DNA of 64,000 nt from Asterias amurensis. Lineage: Eukaryota; Echinodermata; Asteroidea; Forcipulatida; Asteriidae. The position numbers and the translations under genes were made by a program. Position 1 is the stretch's first letter, and every line of letters starts with the position of its first letter. The notes below the pieces were generated by a model. The model was not told the origin of the DNA, made no database searches, and saw only the letters and a list, made by a program, of their open reading frames with translations. The stretch is taken from positions 1,054,001 to 1,118,000 of the forward strand of contig NC_092669.1 in assembly GCF_032118995.1 (NCBI RefSeq), read 5' to 3'. This document shows, in pieces, positions 10,791 through 20,529 of the stretch.

Positions 10791-12251
10791 ATGAACAGTA
10801 ATGAAAGGATGGACAAGTTAGAAAGTGACATCCTGCTAGAAAGCGGATCAAGGCGTCGTCTGGTTGTAAACCTGGGAATCAAATTGAACGTTTCTGACCA
10901 TTGCAAAAAAGAGGAGAAAATGAATGATTTGCCTGGAGAGAAACCATTTGTTTGTCGTTTTTGTGGAAAAACCTTCTCACTCAAAGCTGCCCTGATAAAC
11001 CATCATCGTATCCACACTGGAGAAAAATCATTTGTTTGTGATGAATGTGGAAAAGCCTTCTTACGAAAAGGTAACCTGACAGTCCATCAGCGTATTCACA
11101 CTGGAGAGAGACCATTTGTTTGTGATGTATGTGGTAAAGCTTTCTCAAATAAGAACAGCCTGGCACGCCATCAGGGTATCCACATTGGAGAAAAAAAAAT
11201 TGTTTGCGAACTTTGTGGAAAAGCCTTCTCAAAGAAAAGCTACTTGACACATCAGAAAGTCCATAGTCAGAGTAGAAAAAAAGCATTGAACTGTAGCTTT
11301 TGTGAAAAAGCTTTTTCAACTAAATTGGATCTGAGGCGCCATCAGCTGGTCCACACTGGAGAGACCGTTTCTGAACTTTGTCAAGAAAAACAGAACAAAG
11401 AAGATCAGACAAACAATCATCAGGGTGTCGAAACTGGAGCGAAACCACCTGTTTGTGATGTTTGTGGAAAAGCCTATTCAAGTAAACGTGTCCTGAGACG
11501 CCATCAGCGTATTCACACTGCAGAGAAACCATTTGTTTGTGATATTTGTGGAAAAGCCTTCACACGAAAAGATGATCTGACAGTCCATCAGGGTACCCAC
11601 ACTGGGCTGAGACCCTTTGCTTGTGATATTTGTGGAAAAGCTTTCCTCCTTAAGTACAAGCTGGCACGCCATCAGCAAATCCACACTGGAGAAAAACCAT
11701 TTGTTTGTGAACATTGCGGTACACACTTCTCGGCCAAAAGTAGCTTGAAAAGCCATCAGCGTATCCACACTGGAGAAAAACCATTTCTTTGTGACCTTTG
11801 TGGAAAACCTTTTTCAATGAAAAGTGACTTAACACGGCATCAGCAAGTCCACAGTCATGGAGAAAAACCCAAACCATTTAACTGTAGCTTTTGTGAAAAA
11901 ACTTTTTCAGCTAAATCAGATCTGAAACGCCATCAGCGTTCCCACACTGGAGAGAAACCATTTAAATGTGACTTTTGTGGAAAATCATTCTCCGTTCATC
12001 CTAACTTGGTACGCCATCGGCGTTTCCACACGGGGGAGAAACCATTTCTTTGCGATATTTGTGGAAAACACTTCTCACGAAAAAGTAACCTGATTGACCA
12101 TAAGCTGGTCCACACTGGAGAGAAGCCATTTGTGTGCGATATTTGTGGAAAATTCTTTGCAAAAAAAAGTAACATGACAAGCCATCAGCGTATCCACACT
12201 TCAGAGGAAACATTGATTTTTGTAATTGAAGAAGAGCCGCCGCCTTTATAA
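10791..12251 (+). CDS. ZNF-B: poly-C2H2 zinc-finger protein, 486 aa
   Basis: A single large finger exon probably begins after the acceptor at 10726. The first in-frame ATG is 10791, and a second at 10809 (MDKLESDIL) aligns with the start of ZNF-C. Residues 1 to ~45 form a leader without fingers (MDKLESDILLESGSRRRL then VVNLGIKLNV). About fifteen C2H2 units with TGEKP-like linkers follow. One, near 11360-11430, has lost its zinc ligands (TVSELCQEKQ), and another is one residue short. Two fingers carry a CSFCEK knuckle with longer linkers, perhaps separating finger groups. The protein ends in EEEPPPL. It is expected to bind DNA in the nucleus; target and effector are unknown, and no KRAB, SCAN or BTB domain is present. 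It is intact, unlike ZNF-A. Confidence 0.87.
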   Translation: MNSNERMDKLESDILLESGSRRRLVVNLGIKLNVSDHCKKEEKMNDLPGEKPFVCRFCGKTFSLKAALINHHRIHTGEKSFVCDECGKAFLRKGNLTVHQRIHTGERPFVCDVCGKAFSNKNSLARHQGIHIGEKKIVCELCGKAFSKKSYLTHQKVHSQSRKKALNCSFCEKAFSTKLDLRRHQLVHTGETVSELCQEKQNKEDQTNNHQGVETGAKPPVCDVCGKAYSSKRVLRRHQRIHTAEKPFVCDICGKAFTRKDDLTVHQGTHTGLRPFACDICGKAFLLKYKLARHQQIHTGEKPFVCEHCGTHFSAKSSLKSHQRIHTGEKPFLCDLCGKPFSMKSDLTRHQQVHSHGEKPKPFNCSFCEKTFSAKSDLKRHQRSHTGEKPFKCDFCGKSFSVHPNLVRHRRFHTGEKPFLCDICGKHFSRKSNLIDHKLVHTGEKPFVCDICGKFFAKKSNMTSHQRIHTSEETLIFVIEEEPPPL

Positions 12252-12332
12252 ATAAACTAGACCTCTCTTCTACATGGTTTATTTTCAGATTGTGACGTAA
12301 TCTACGTTTCAAAAGGTCATAACTTTTGAACC

Positions 12333-12338
12333 AATAAA
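12333..12338 (+). terminator. Candidate poly(A) signal of ZNF-B
   Basis: AATAAATAAA lies about 80 bp after the ZNF-B stop in AT-rich sequence, the usual place for a short 3' UTR. Confidence 0.45.
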
Positions 12339-13650
12339 TAAAGCTTGTATGCTCTTTTTCAGCTAGGTTTAAAACCCACCAAGTGTTAGAAATGGCATCA
12401 TTTCGAAATTTTATACCTTAAATTTGTATCCAAGTTTAAGACTTTTTCGTAAGTGATGACTCTCACCTTTGCATATAAAAACCCAAACTGAAGCCAAGAC
12501 AAAATTACAGTTTATGAAAAAACCATCATTTAGAGTAAGTAAATCGTCATTAAGAGACAGTTAAAATTCTTGCATCAAACTTTTGGCTGCTTGTACATAC
12601 TTGGTAGTTCACAGTTAATGCACTGAAATGTTTCGACTTTTAAATGATATTTAATTTATGTTCTCCATTTGCATGTAGTGTGTAAGATTTGTAAAAACCA
12701 ATGTTTGTATTTGGACACACGAGGGCTCTTTGTATTTTCGATAGCAAACTACTGGAGTGCTTCTGAGTATTTGTAGCTAGAGCTGCATTATGGTTCTGGC
12801 TAGATGACATGGCATTCTGCAGAATGTGAATTCTTATAACAACAGTCAAAGCCACTGTGGTAGCTACCGATAAGCCATTCGCATATTACATATTTTAAAA
12901 TGTTTGTTATAGTGAATGGTTGATTACCACAAATTTGAATTCCTCGGACTATCGAGATGCTATGTTGCATGATTAGGCGCAAGCTTTTGCTTAGCTGCGT
13001 AAGAGACCAGGAACACCTATGGATGATTCTGAATTGATGCGTACGGCACTGCGGTACCATGGGCAAAATATTTGCTTAAACATGAAAATGGCTTGCCTAT
13101 TTTACACATGTAACTGGCCACAATTTCATGACATATACATTCCCTGTGACTGGTATTTAGCTGTTGTCGACTCAGCATAACAATTGAGTGGAGTCTTGGC
13201 CGGTAATCTGACTTTACTTAGCAAGGATTTTTTTACTTAAGCAAAATTTTGTGCTTAAGCAGCTCTATGAAATTGAGCCCTGCTCATCTGGAGGTTGCAT
13301 GACAAAAGCTTGCCCTGAAACATTTTACAAAGCATCTGTCTCTATAGTCTGAGGAATTAAAAATGTAAGATACATGTACATTGTGTTTTTAAACAAGTCA
13401 TTGTACCAGAAATTCTTCAAGATATGCGCAAATGGCTAATTCAGATACTATGTACATGTAACGCTCTTGTATCAATGATAAAAAGTTGTTATACATGTAG
13501 TAACAAAAGTGAAAAAACATTATTTGTTATACAATGAAGTAATTTTGGATGAGTTGTTTAATAATGAGTCGGAAATTATAACAATGGGAATCAACAGAAA
13601 AAAAGTTTTGTTTGGATGTTGCTTGGTTGGATTCTGAAAGCATGGACTAG
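12339..13650. other. Spacer between ZNF-B and ZNF-C
   Basis: No gene is seen. Part of the stretch near 13150-13290 resembles the dispersed 'GCTTAAGCAGCTCTATGAAA' type repeat also found near 59930 and 61410. Confidence 0.4.
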
Positions 13651-13715
13651 TCTGGTCTCTAGTTGTGTTTTGAAAACCAGAATTCATCATTGATGTACCG
13701 AACGGGGAACATGAT
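13651..13715 (+). repeat. Spacer block shared between ZNF units (copy 2)
   Basis: This is a diverged match to 8773-8840 and 18151-18225, with the same words TCTGGTCTCT, TGAAAACCAG and GGGAACATGAT in the same order. It lies upstream of the ZNF-C promoter-like block. Confidence 0.6.
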
Positions 13716-14075
13716 ATTTACACAGCATATAAACATGAACCTTTTCTGAAAAGTTAAGTCTGGTTTATACATCCTGCGAACAGGAAGCAAATGTTGACGT
13801 CACTAATTCGCAATTAGTAATATTTTGCTGGATTGAGCGTTGCTCAACTCTCTTAGGAATTCGCATCGAAAACAGAGTTTTGACGTCACTTCACGTCAAA
13901 TTTGATGCGCATCTGTATTTGCGTGAAGTTAGAAACTGGGCTTAACGTTGTCAGATGCTTCTCTTAACCTTTGGTTGGATGGGGAGAAGGAGTCGAGCCA
14001 TACATCCCCAGGTAATTGAAAAACATAGGCCGTAGCAATTTTTTTCTTTCTTTTATAGCGTCCAGGTTTATGGGT

Positions 14076-14431
14076 CCAGGGGTGGATTTCACAAAGGTAG
14101 TCCTAACTTAGGACTAGTCCTAGGCAATGCTAAGAGATAGGACCAGTCCTAAGTTAGGATGAGTTCCTGGTCCTAACTTAGGACCAACCATCTCTTAGCA
14201 TTGCCTAGGACTAGTCTTAAGTTAGGACTACCTTTGTGAAATCCACCCCTGGGGTAGATTTCACAGAGGTAGTCCTAACTTACATGTAGGAATAGTCCTA
14301 GGCAATGCTAAGAGATAGGACCAGTCCTAAGTTAGGATGAGTTACTGGTCCTAACTTAGGACCAGTGCTATCTCTTAGAATTGCTTAGGACTAGTCCTAC
14401 TTTAGGACTACCTTTGTGAAATCCACACCAG
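14076..14431. mobile_element. Two adjacent foldback elements (family F)
   Basis: Two palindromes of about 177 and 180 bp lie end to end, each starting GGATTTCACA and ending TGTGAAATCC, with pairing arms of AGTCCTAACTTAGGACTAGT. A related copy is at 28322-28600. They are non-coding and can form long hairpins. Confidence 0.8.
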
Positions 14432-14869
14432 GCCCTATGAGGGATCACAGAAAAGTTCATTCCTGTCTTGACTTTTTTCATTTGTTTTGAAATAAAAAAG
14501 TGTTTAACTGATATTAATTTTAGTTTAATTGATATTAAATTTTGTAGAAATTTGTGAAAATGGTGGCTGGATACTGGCTGGAAAGTTTCCCTGGATCAAA
14601 CCATAGAGCAAGAACCAAACAAACCCCACAATTAAACCAAACAAATTTGTCAAACAAACTGTCCCTTTGGCTTATTTAAGCTGGGGCAATTATTTTCTAA
14701 ACATGTCTTGACACGCCCCCTCCACCGATCCTTAAACCTCTCTCATACCAACCGTGCAACCAACATCGTCACCATTACTTTATTTTTAACCATGAAAGAG
14801 ATATTGCAGTACTGCTCGACCCTCCATGGGGACGAGGTTGCCGCACATGTCGTCCGTGTCGTCAGCATA

Positions 14870-14982
14870 GAGGGCGCTGCAAATCAAGAATCAATTTCTT
14901 GTTTCAGTGAGCTCTTAAACTTATTAGCAGTCTCCTTTTCCCTTGAAAGACACAATTTAATTCGGGATAGAAACATCTAAGG
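14870..14982 (+). promoter_or_regulatory. Putative promoter / 5' noncoding exon of ZNF-C
   Basis: GAGGGCGCTGC (14870-14880) precedes a donor (AAGG|GTAGGT) by 112 bp. The intron start that follows (GTTTCTCAACAACTTGGTGC) matches the sequence after the ZNF-D donor (GTTTCTCCACATTATTGTGC). This supports common descent of exon 1 in the two genes. The matching acceptor is CTCTGCAG before 15374. Confidence 0.55.
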
Positions 14983-15412
14983 GTAGGTTTAGTTTCTCAA
15001 CAACTTGGTGCATAACATAAAACCCTTTGAAAGTTTGATAAATAGTTTGTTCACTAAATATTGTTTCATGAAACGGACGGTTACAAGTGTTTTACCGTGT
15101 TTGAGAGCGTTGCGTTAGATTTTCTTTTGTTTTACAAAAAACGTAAGATAACAAATAGTAAACATAAAAGGATGTAGACAGGGAACGGGGACGATCAACT
15201 GTTTTTTATTTGGCATAACCTGTAACTGTTATCTCTTCCTTGCTCCATCTATGATCTTGCTCTAAGGTTATGGTCATTATTTAACCTGCAGGCATGAATT
15301 GCCATGAAGCAATTTAAGTTTGTCAAAAGAAAAGGTTTTGAACTTTTGAATCCCTTTGTCTACCCCTCTGCAGGTTAATGGTATAGTCCAGGTGTTGCTG
15401 GAGACAAGCGTG

Positions 15413-16222
15413 ATGGAAAAGTTAGCAAGTGACCTCTTGCAAGAAAGCATTCAAAAGCGTCGTCTGTCCGTGAGCTTAGGAAAAAAATTGACGGTGTTTG
15501 AACTTTGTAGAAAAATAAATCAGACAGACCAACAACATGACCAAACTGGACCCTTTGTTGGTGATCTGTGTGGTGGAAAAGCTTTCCCATCTGAGGCTAA
15601 GCGGACAGTCCATCAGGAAATCCACATTGGAGAGAAACCATTTGTTTGTGATCTGTGTGGAAAAGGTTTCCAATATAAGGCATGGCTGACAAGACATCAG
15701 CGTTACCACACAGGAGAGAAGCCATTTGTTTGTAATTTTTGTGGGAAATCCTGCTCCCGCAATAGTAATCTAACGCAACATCATCTGGTCCACACTGGAG
15801 AGAAACCTTTTGTTTGTGACATTTGTGGAAAATCCTTCTCACAAAAAAGTAACCTGACATGCCATAAGCTGGTTCACACTAGAGAGAAGCCTTTTGTTTG
15901 CAACATTTGTGGAAAATCCTTCACACGAAAAAGTCACCTGACATGCCATAAGCTGCTTCACACTGGAGAGCAGCCATTTGTTTGCGATATTTGTGGAAAA
16001 TCTTTCTCACATGAAAGTAACCTGACATGCCATAAGCTGGTCCACACTGGAGAGAGGCCATTTTTTTGCGATAAATGTGGAAAATCCTTCTCAAATAAAC
16101 GTAACCTAACACGTCATCAGCTGGTCCATACGGGAGAGAAGCCATTTATTTGCGAATATTGTGGAAAATCCGTAGCACATAAATATAATCTAACACGCCA
16201 TCAGCTGGTCCACACACATTGA
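15413..16222 (+). CDS. ZNF-C: poly-C2H2 zinc-finger protein, 269 aa
   Basis: The exon follows the acceptor CTCTGCAG, and the first ATG (15413) opens a leader, MEKLASDLLQESIQKRRL then SVSLGKKLTV, that aligns with the ZNF-B leader. One degenerate finger follows (FVGDLCGGKAF, first zinc cysteine replaced and one extra residue). Seven regular C2H2 fingers come next, several with the near-identical helix NLTCHKLVH. The frame ends soon after the last finger (HQLVHTH). It is predicted to be a nuclear DNA-binding protein with unknown target. Only the leader is outside the finger array, so any effector activity must sit there. Eroded fingers follow the stop, so the gene was once longer. Confidence 0.85.
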   Translation: MEKLASDLLQESIQKRRLSVSLGKKLTVFELCRKINQTDQQHDQTGPFVGDLCGGKAFPSEAKRTVHQEIHIGEKPFVCDLCGKGFQYKAWLTRHQRYHTGEKPFVCNFCGKSCSRNSNLTQHHLVHTGEKPFVCDICGKSFSQKSNLTCHKLVHTREKPFVCNICGKSFTRKSHLTCHKLLHTGEQPFVCDICGKSFSHESNLTCHKLVHTGERPFFCDKCGKSFSNKRNLTRHQLVHTGEKPFICEYCGKSVAHKYNLTRHQLVHTH

Positions 16223-16234
16223 GATATTTAAGCC

Positions 16235-16385
16235 AATCGTTTGTGACTTTTGTTGGAAAAGCCTTTACGAGTAAAAGTTATTTTACAATCCATCAGCGTA
16301 TCCACAGACTGTGAACTATCGGATTGTGAGGTGTGAAGAGAATTCTTCTCATTTAGAAGTCACATGATCACTTATAGCACGTCAG
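16235..16385 (+). pseudogene. Eroded fingers downstream of ZNF-C
   Basis: Frame-broken remains of at least one finger (FVCDF, GKAFTSKSYFTIHQRIH in another frame) and a weaker second one follow the ZNF-C stop. The array has shrunk at its 3' end. Confidence 0.6.
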
Positions 16386-17360
16386 CACTTTAAAGAAAGA
16401 GTTTGAGTTTGCCAACACCATCACCAAGTCAACTCTCAGAAAAAATCATGTGGATAACGCATGGTGGAAACGACTTGTCAAATGAAAATAACTTCTTTCA
16501 TCAGCTTTTGTGAGAAACATTTTGGGGCCCCGGGTTTTCTTTGTGGAAAATCTTAATTCACATATTGTTATTTAAATCTATTGTGATGTCTTTGCATCCC
16601 AATTTGAGAAAACCATTTGTATTGAACCTTTTACACCAACGTAACACATGTTTTCAGCTGTGGTCTCAAATCCATTTCAAATATTTTGTTGAGAAATTAC
16701 TTCTTTTTCAAAAGATTTTGTTACTTCAGAGGGAGCCGTTTCTCACAATATAAGATATCACACAAGTGCAGTCATGGAATATGGAAAATATAGCGCTTCT
16801 GCGTCCCAAATCCAACGAGGCCAAAAGGCCATGTTGGATATGATATAGGACGGCACGCAGACACGCTGTTTTCTATTTCCACGAGCGTGCGTGTAATAAT
16901 GTATTTATCCTCAAGGAAACTTGGCGCATGACATAGAACACTCAAGACGCAGGTAGCTAACACTTCTGAATTTTTTGTAATTATCGATTAAAAAATCAGG
17001 CCTAAACCTAAAGGTTTTTAAAAACTAAAAGCACTTCTGCCGTTGACGGCGCGCGTCAAGGGACAATGCCGCTGACGTCATGTCTGGGAGTTTGCTTCGT
17101 TAAACCTCCACGCTGCAACAAAGAGACTTTACAAATTGGAGCTCCCATCTATGACGTTTTGAGAGTGATTACATAACGGAGCTTTTCGCAAATCTCTCGG
17201 ATAAAATCGTTGGATAAAGGGTATTCAAAATGATTGTTTTTTTTACACAACTAAAATCTACACTGTATATAATCATATCACTCGATTTCCTTATCTTTGA
17301 AAACATTTCAAATGAAATTCAGCGTAGTTCACAACTTGACATTTTCGTTCAAGCGGGTCT
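16386..17360. other. Spacer downstream of ZNF-C
   Basis: No gene is recognised. The sequence is AT-rich, with one stretch (about 16680-16750) resembling the 'CAGAGGGAGCCGTTTCTCAC' part of MITE family A. Confidence 0.4.
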
Positions 17361-17364
17361 TTAA

Positions 17365-17732
17365 AGACAGTGGACACTATTGGTAATTGTCAAAGACCAG
17401 CCTTCACAGTTGGTTATCTAAACATATGCATAAAATAACTAACCTGTGAAAATTTGAGCTCAATTGGTCATCGAAGTTGCGAGATAATAATGAAAGAAAA
17501 AAACACCCTTGTCACACGAAGGTGTGTGCGTTTAGATGGTTGATTTCGAGACCTCAAGTTCTAAATCTGAGGTCTCGAAATCAAATTCGTGGAAAATTAC
17601 TTCTTTCTCGAAAACTATGGCACTTCAGAGGGAGCCGTTTCTCACAATGTTTTACACCATCAACCTCTCCCCATTATTTGTCACAAAGAAAAGTTTTATG
17701 CTAATAATTATTTTGAGTAATTACCAAGTAAA
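17365..17732 (+). mobile_element. Foldback MITE family A, copy with worn right end
   Basis: It starts after TTAA (17361-17364) with AGACAGTGGACACTATTGG and runs through the family's internal palindrome (GATTTCGAGACCTCAAG and its complement). The right terminus, which in other copies reads ACCAATAGTGTCCACTGCCT, is lost. Confidence 0.85.
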
Positions 17733-17744
17733 AAATAGTAAGAT

Positions 17745-18190
17745 GACTGACTTTGAAGAATCAGTATTTGTTTCTAAATTGATGTAACATTTGATGATTT
17801 CACAAAATAAATAAACAATTGGGAATCAACCTTATACTTTTGTGTAGATTTTGATTGTGTTTATTTTTTTTCCAAGCCGATGAGGCTGTATAAGGGGGGG
17901 GGTGTTACTCTGATCTTTATTTGTGCTTTGAAAACAAGTATTTGTAAGATGATTAACTTTGAAGAGAAAGTATTTTGTTATAGATTGGAGATTGAGAACA
18001 TTTGATTATTTCACAAAATAAATAAACAATTGGGAATCAACCTTATACTTTTTTTTGAGATTTTTATTGTGTTTATTTTTTCATAAAGCTTATGAGGCTG
18101 TTGAAGGGGGGGGGGGGGTACTGTATGAGGCTGTTGAAGGGGGGGGGGGTACTGTGGTCTTTATTTGTGCTTTGAAAACAAGTACAGTGT
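17745..18190 (+). repeat. Direct duplication of about 210 bp with a G-run
   Basis: Two successive copies share AAATAAACAATTGGGAATCA and TGAGGCTGT followed by a run of G, then TTTGTGCTTTGAAAACAAGT. The second copy contains a further 33-bp duplication around its G-run (18085-18150). Confidence 0.75.
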
Positions 18191-18504
18191 ATTTATCTCT
18201 GATGTAGCACATGGGGGACATGATGAACTTGGAAGTTAAAAGTAAATTTTGTCATTGCCAGTCTTCATCATGGGTTAAAGTTTCCAGCAATGATGAAAGG
18301 TTAGATGCCTGGATCTCTGGAAGGGTCTAGATATGATATGAAGGGTTACCCATTTAATTAGCTTTGTTCAAGCTCAAAAAAATCGCTCTGCCCCAAAATT
18401 TGAAAACACAATAGCAGTCGACTTTTCCTGAATTGATTGGAAATTATTCTCAAAATTCCCGTCAGAAACCAAGATTCACGAGGTATTAGTTATCCCCGTA
18501 ATTC

Positions 18505-18657
18505 TGTGCCCCCCAACCCCCCACCCGCCCACATCCACCCCCGCCCCCCCATCCAACCCCCGCCCCCCGCCCCCCACCCCAACGAACCCCCGCCCCCCGC
18601 CCCCCCATCCAACCCCCGCCCCCCGCCCCCCCATCCAACCCCCGCCCCCCGCCCCTG
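18505..18657. repeat. C-rich minisatellite upstream of ZNF-D
   Basis: Imperfect units of CCATCCAACCCCCGCCCCCC repeat several times, making a nearly pure C strand with G-runs on the minus strand able to form quadruplexes. It ends about 35 bp before the GAGGGCGCTGC motif of the putative ZNF-D first exon. Confidence 0.85.
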
Positions 18658-18692
18658 CGCGCCGTTTGTTGTCAGGTTTAATATAAACGCAT

Positions 18693-18807
18693 GAGGGCGC
18701 TGCAAAACCCCTAGAAAAAAAAACCAATAGCTCAAATTTTTAGCAGATATTATTTGCACCACTTTGTGGTCGAGAAACTTGTTCCTTCAAGTCTATCACT
18801 CAGAAAG
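18693..18807 (+). promoter_or_regulatory. Putative promoter / 5' noncoding exon of ZNF-D
   Basis: GAGGGCGCTGC (18693-18703) lies 114 bp before the consensus donor AAAG|GTAAGT ending at 18807. Shared words with the ZNF-C copy include GCTC, TTAGCAG and the intron start. A candidate acceptor, CTTACACAG, precedes 20038. Confidence 0.55.
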
Positions 18808-19133
18808 GTAAGTTCAGTTTCTCCACATTATTGTGCATAACTTTTCCAGTTTCCATTGGTATCATTGGAAATGTTGGGTTTGTTTCCTTATTTTTTTTTT
18901 TTACCCAAGAAGACCACGTTTACGGTTATTGTAATGGTTAGTCATGTTAGTCACTCATGACATTGCATGATGGGTCATGCGATGCAAGGTAGATATTTCT
19001 ACCTCCATTTTTGGTTTAGTGAATTGTGAACTTTAGGTTACCTCCCATCATCATCATGTCATTGTTGACCGTGAACATCATGGCCCTGCATGCTCCATGA
19101 CTTTATTTGTGGGATCACTTTCTATAAATTCTA

Positions 19134-19300
19134 ATTCCGTATGGCGCCACCACTTTTTCACTCACATGTCATCGTATTTGCATATTATATTATAAAGCCG
19201 ATACCTATTAGTATTATTAAGTATTATTTTTTTATCTCATTGAGGTAAAATTAGACACTACATATCTAATGGAAAAGTGGTGGCGTTATACACGTAAACT
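19134..19300. mobile_element. Foldback MITE family E, copy 2
   Basis: The left end is TTCCGTATGGCGCCACCACT; the right end pairs with it but is diverged (GTGGTGGCGTTATACACG). It is slightly longer than the other copies and lies in the putative ZNF-D intron. Confidence 0.75.
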
Positions 19301-19310
19301 TTTCCACTGC

Positions 19311-19482
19311 ACTGGTGCGCTGTATTCCTTTTTTCGAAAGTTTGACATTATCGGTATGACTGAATGTTGCGATAACGTAACCCTCCTCCCGCCGTTGGGA
19401 GGAGGGTTACGTTTTAATAGCAACTACATGTAGAACGATCGATAATGTCAAAATTTCGAAAAAAGGAATACAGCGCCCCAGT
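19311..19482. repeat. 172-bp nested palindrome with GTTACGTTATC core
   Basis: Outer arms starting ACTGGTGCGCTGTATTCC pair with the right end GGAATACAGCGCCCCAGT. An inner hairpin, AACGTAACCCTCCTCC facing GGAGGAGGGTTACGTT, sits at the centre. The same inner hairpin occurs at 30769-30822, so it is a dispersed element, here inside a second palindrome. Confidence 0.8.
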
Positions 19483-20529
19483 AGTTACAATTTTAAATCT
19501 ACTTCATAGTCGTAATCTGTGTGGCTCTGTTCCTTTTTTGATATTATAGTTCATCGGTGTAAAGGTTTATCGGTGAGAAGACCACTTCCAGTCGTAAAAA
19601 GGAGAAAAATCGGCTAGCTGTTAAGAGTTGCCAATGAAATGTGGTGAAACGTCACTGAAAAACTTGTGAGTATTTTGTGCTCTCTTTTTTATTCATAACT
19701 TAAAAAAGTTACAAATAAACACCTTCTTAACTGAAGTTTCAAAACGGACCTTCCTAATGAATCTGTTTTTAAGAGTCAGCAGCGGTAAGCCTTATTTAAG
19801 TATCCAAAAATTTGCAAGGAATAATTTGCGGCAGTTGAGAGCTGTGCTCAACACGTTTGAATATTCGCAGCGAAAACAGAGTTGTTACGTTAAATTTACG
19901 CTAAAGCATTCTCATGAAGTATAACCTGGGCTTCACTCTGACTGTTGGTGTTAGAACTAGAGAGAGTAAACTAGGTATTTATACAGATGGTCAATTGTTT
20001 ATAACTATTTCCCATCCATTTTATTTTACTTACACAGCTGGAAGTAAACAACTCCACATTGAAGAAGAAAATTTGTGCAAGAAAGTTTTGGTAACACGCC
20101 TTCTTTTTTCTTAATCTTTACAAATGTTGTGATAAAATTGAACTTACTGACAGAAAATTTGAATCTAGAAGTTTTTGCACTGCAGCAAGCACTGCAGGAA
20201 ACAACAACTCGAGGAAAACTATTTTTTGTGTGCTATGTCAACCAACTCAGATTTTTATTTCCATTCGATCGAAATTCGTGACTGTGGCCTGCATGGAAAT
20301 AAACTTTCAACTGGAATGTTTTTTTGAAAGGAGTTGATACTATTGCGATCAGTGAAAATTGTTAAGAAGAAATTGAAAAACAATGCTGCCAATCTGCGTG
20401 AGAGATTTAGACATTATGAAATAAACCAAAATAGCATGAATGAGTCCACGTTTGTTTGTGACATCGGTATAGATCATAGATCACCCAGATCAAAAAAGAC
20501 TTAAGAAGCATCTTCACTCAGACGGCAAG

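Noticed and set aside
14708-14980. 90-codon open frame overlapping the ZNF-C promoter-like block
   Set aside because: No motif; it ends at the conserved donor and the paralogous blocks have no matching frame.
18437-18762. Proline-rich and glycine-rich frames at 18.5 kb
   Set aside because: Both are translations of a C-rich minisatellite on opposite strands.
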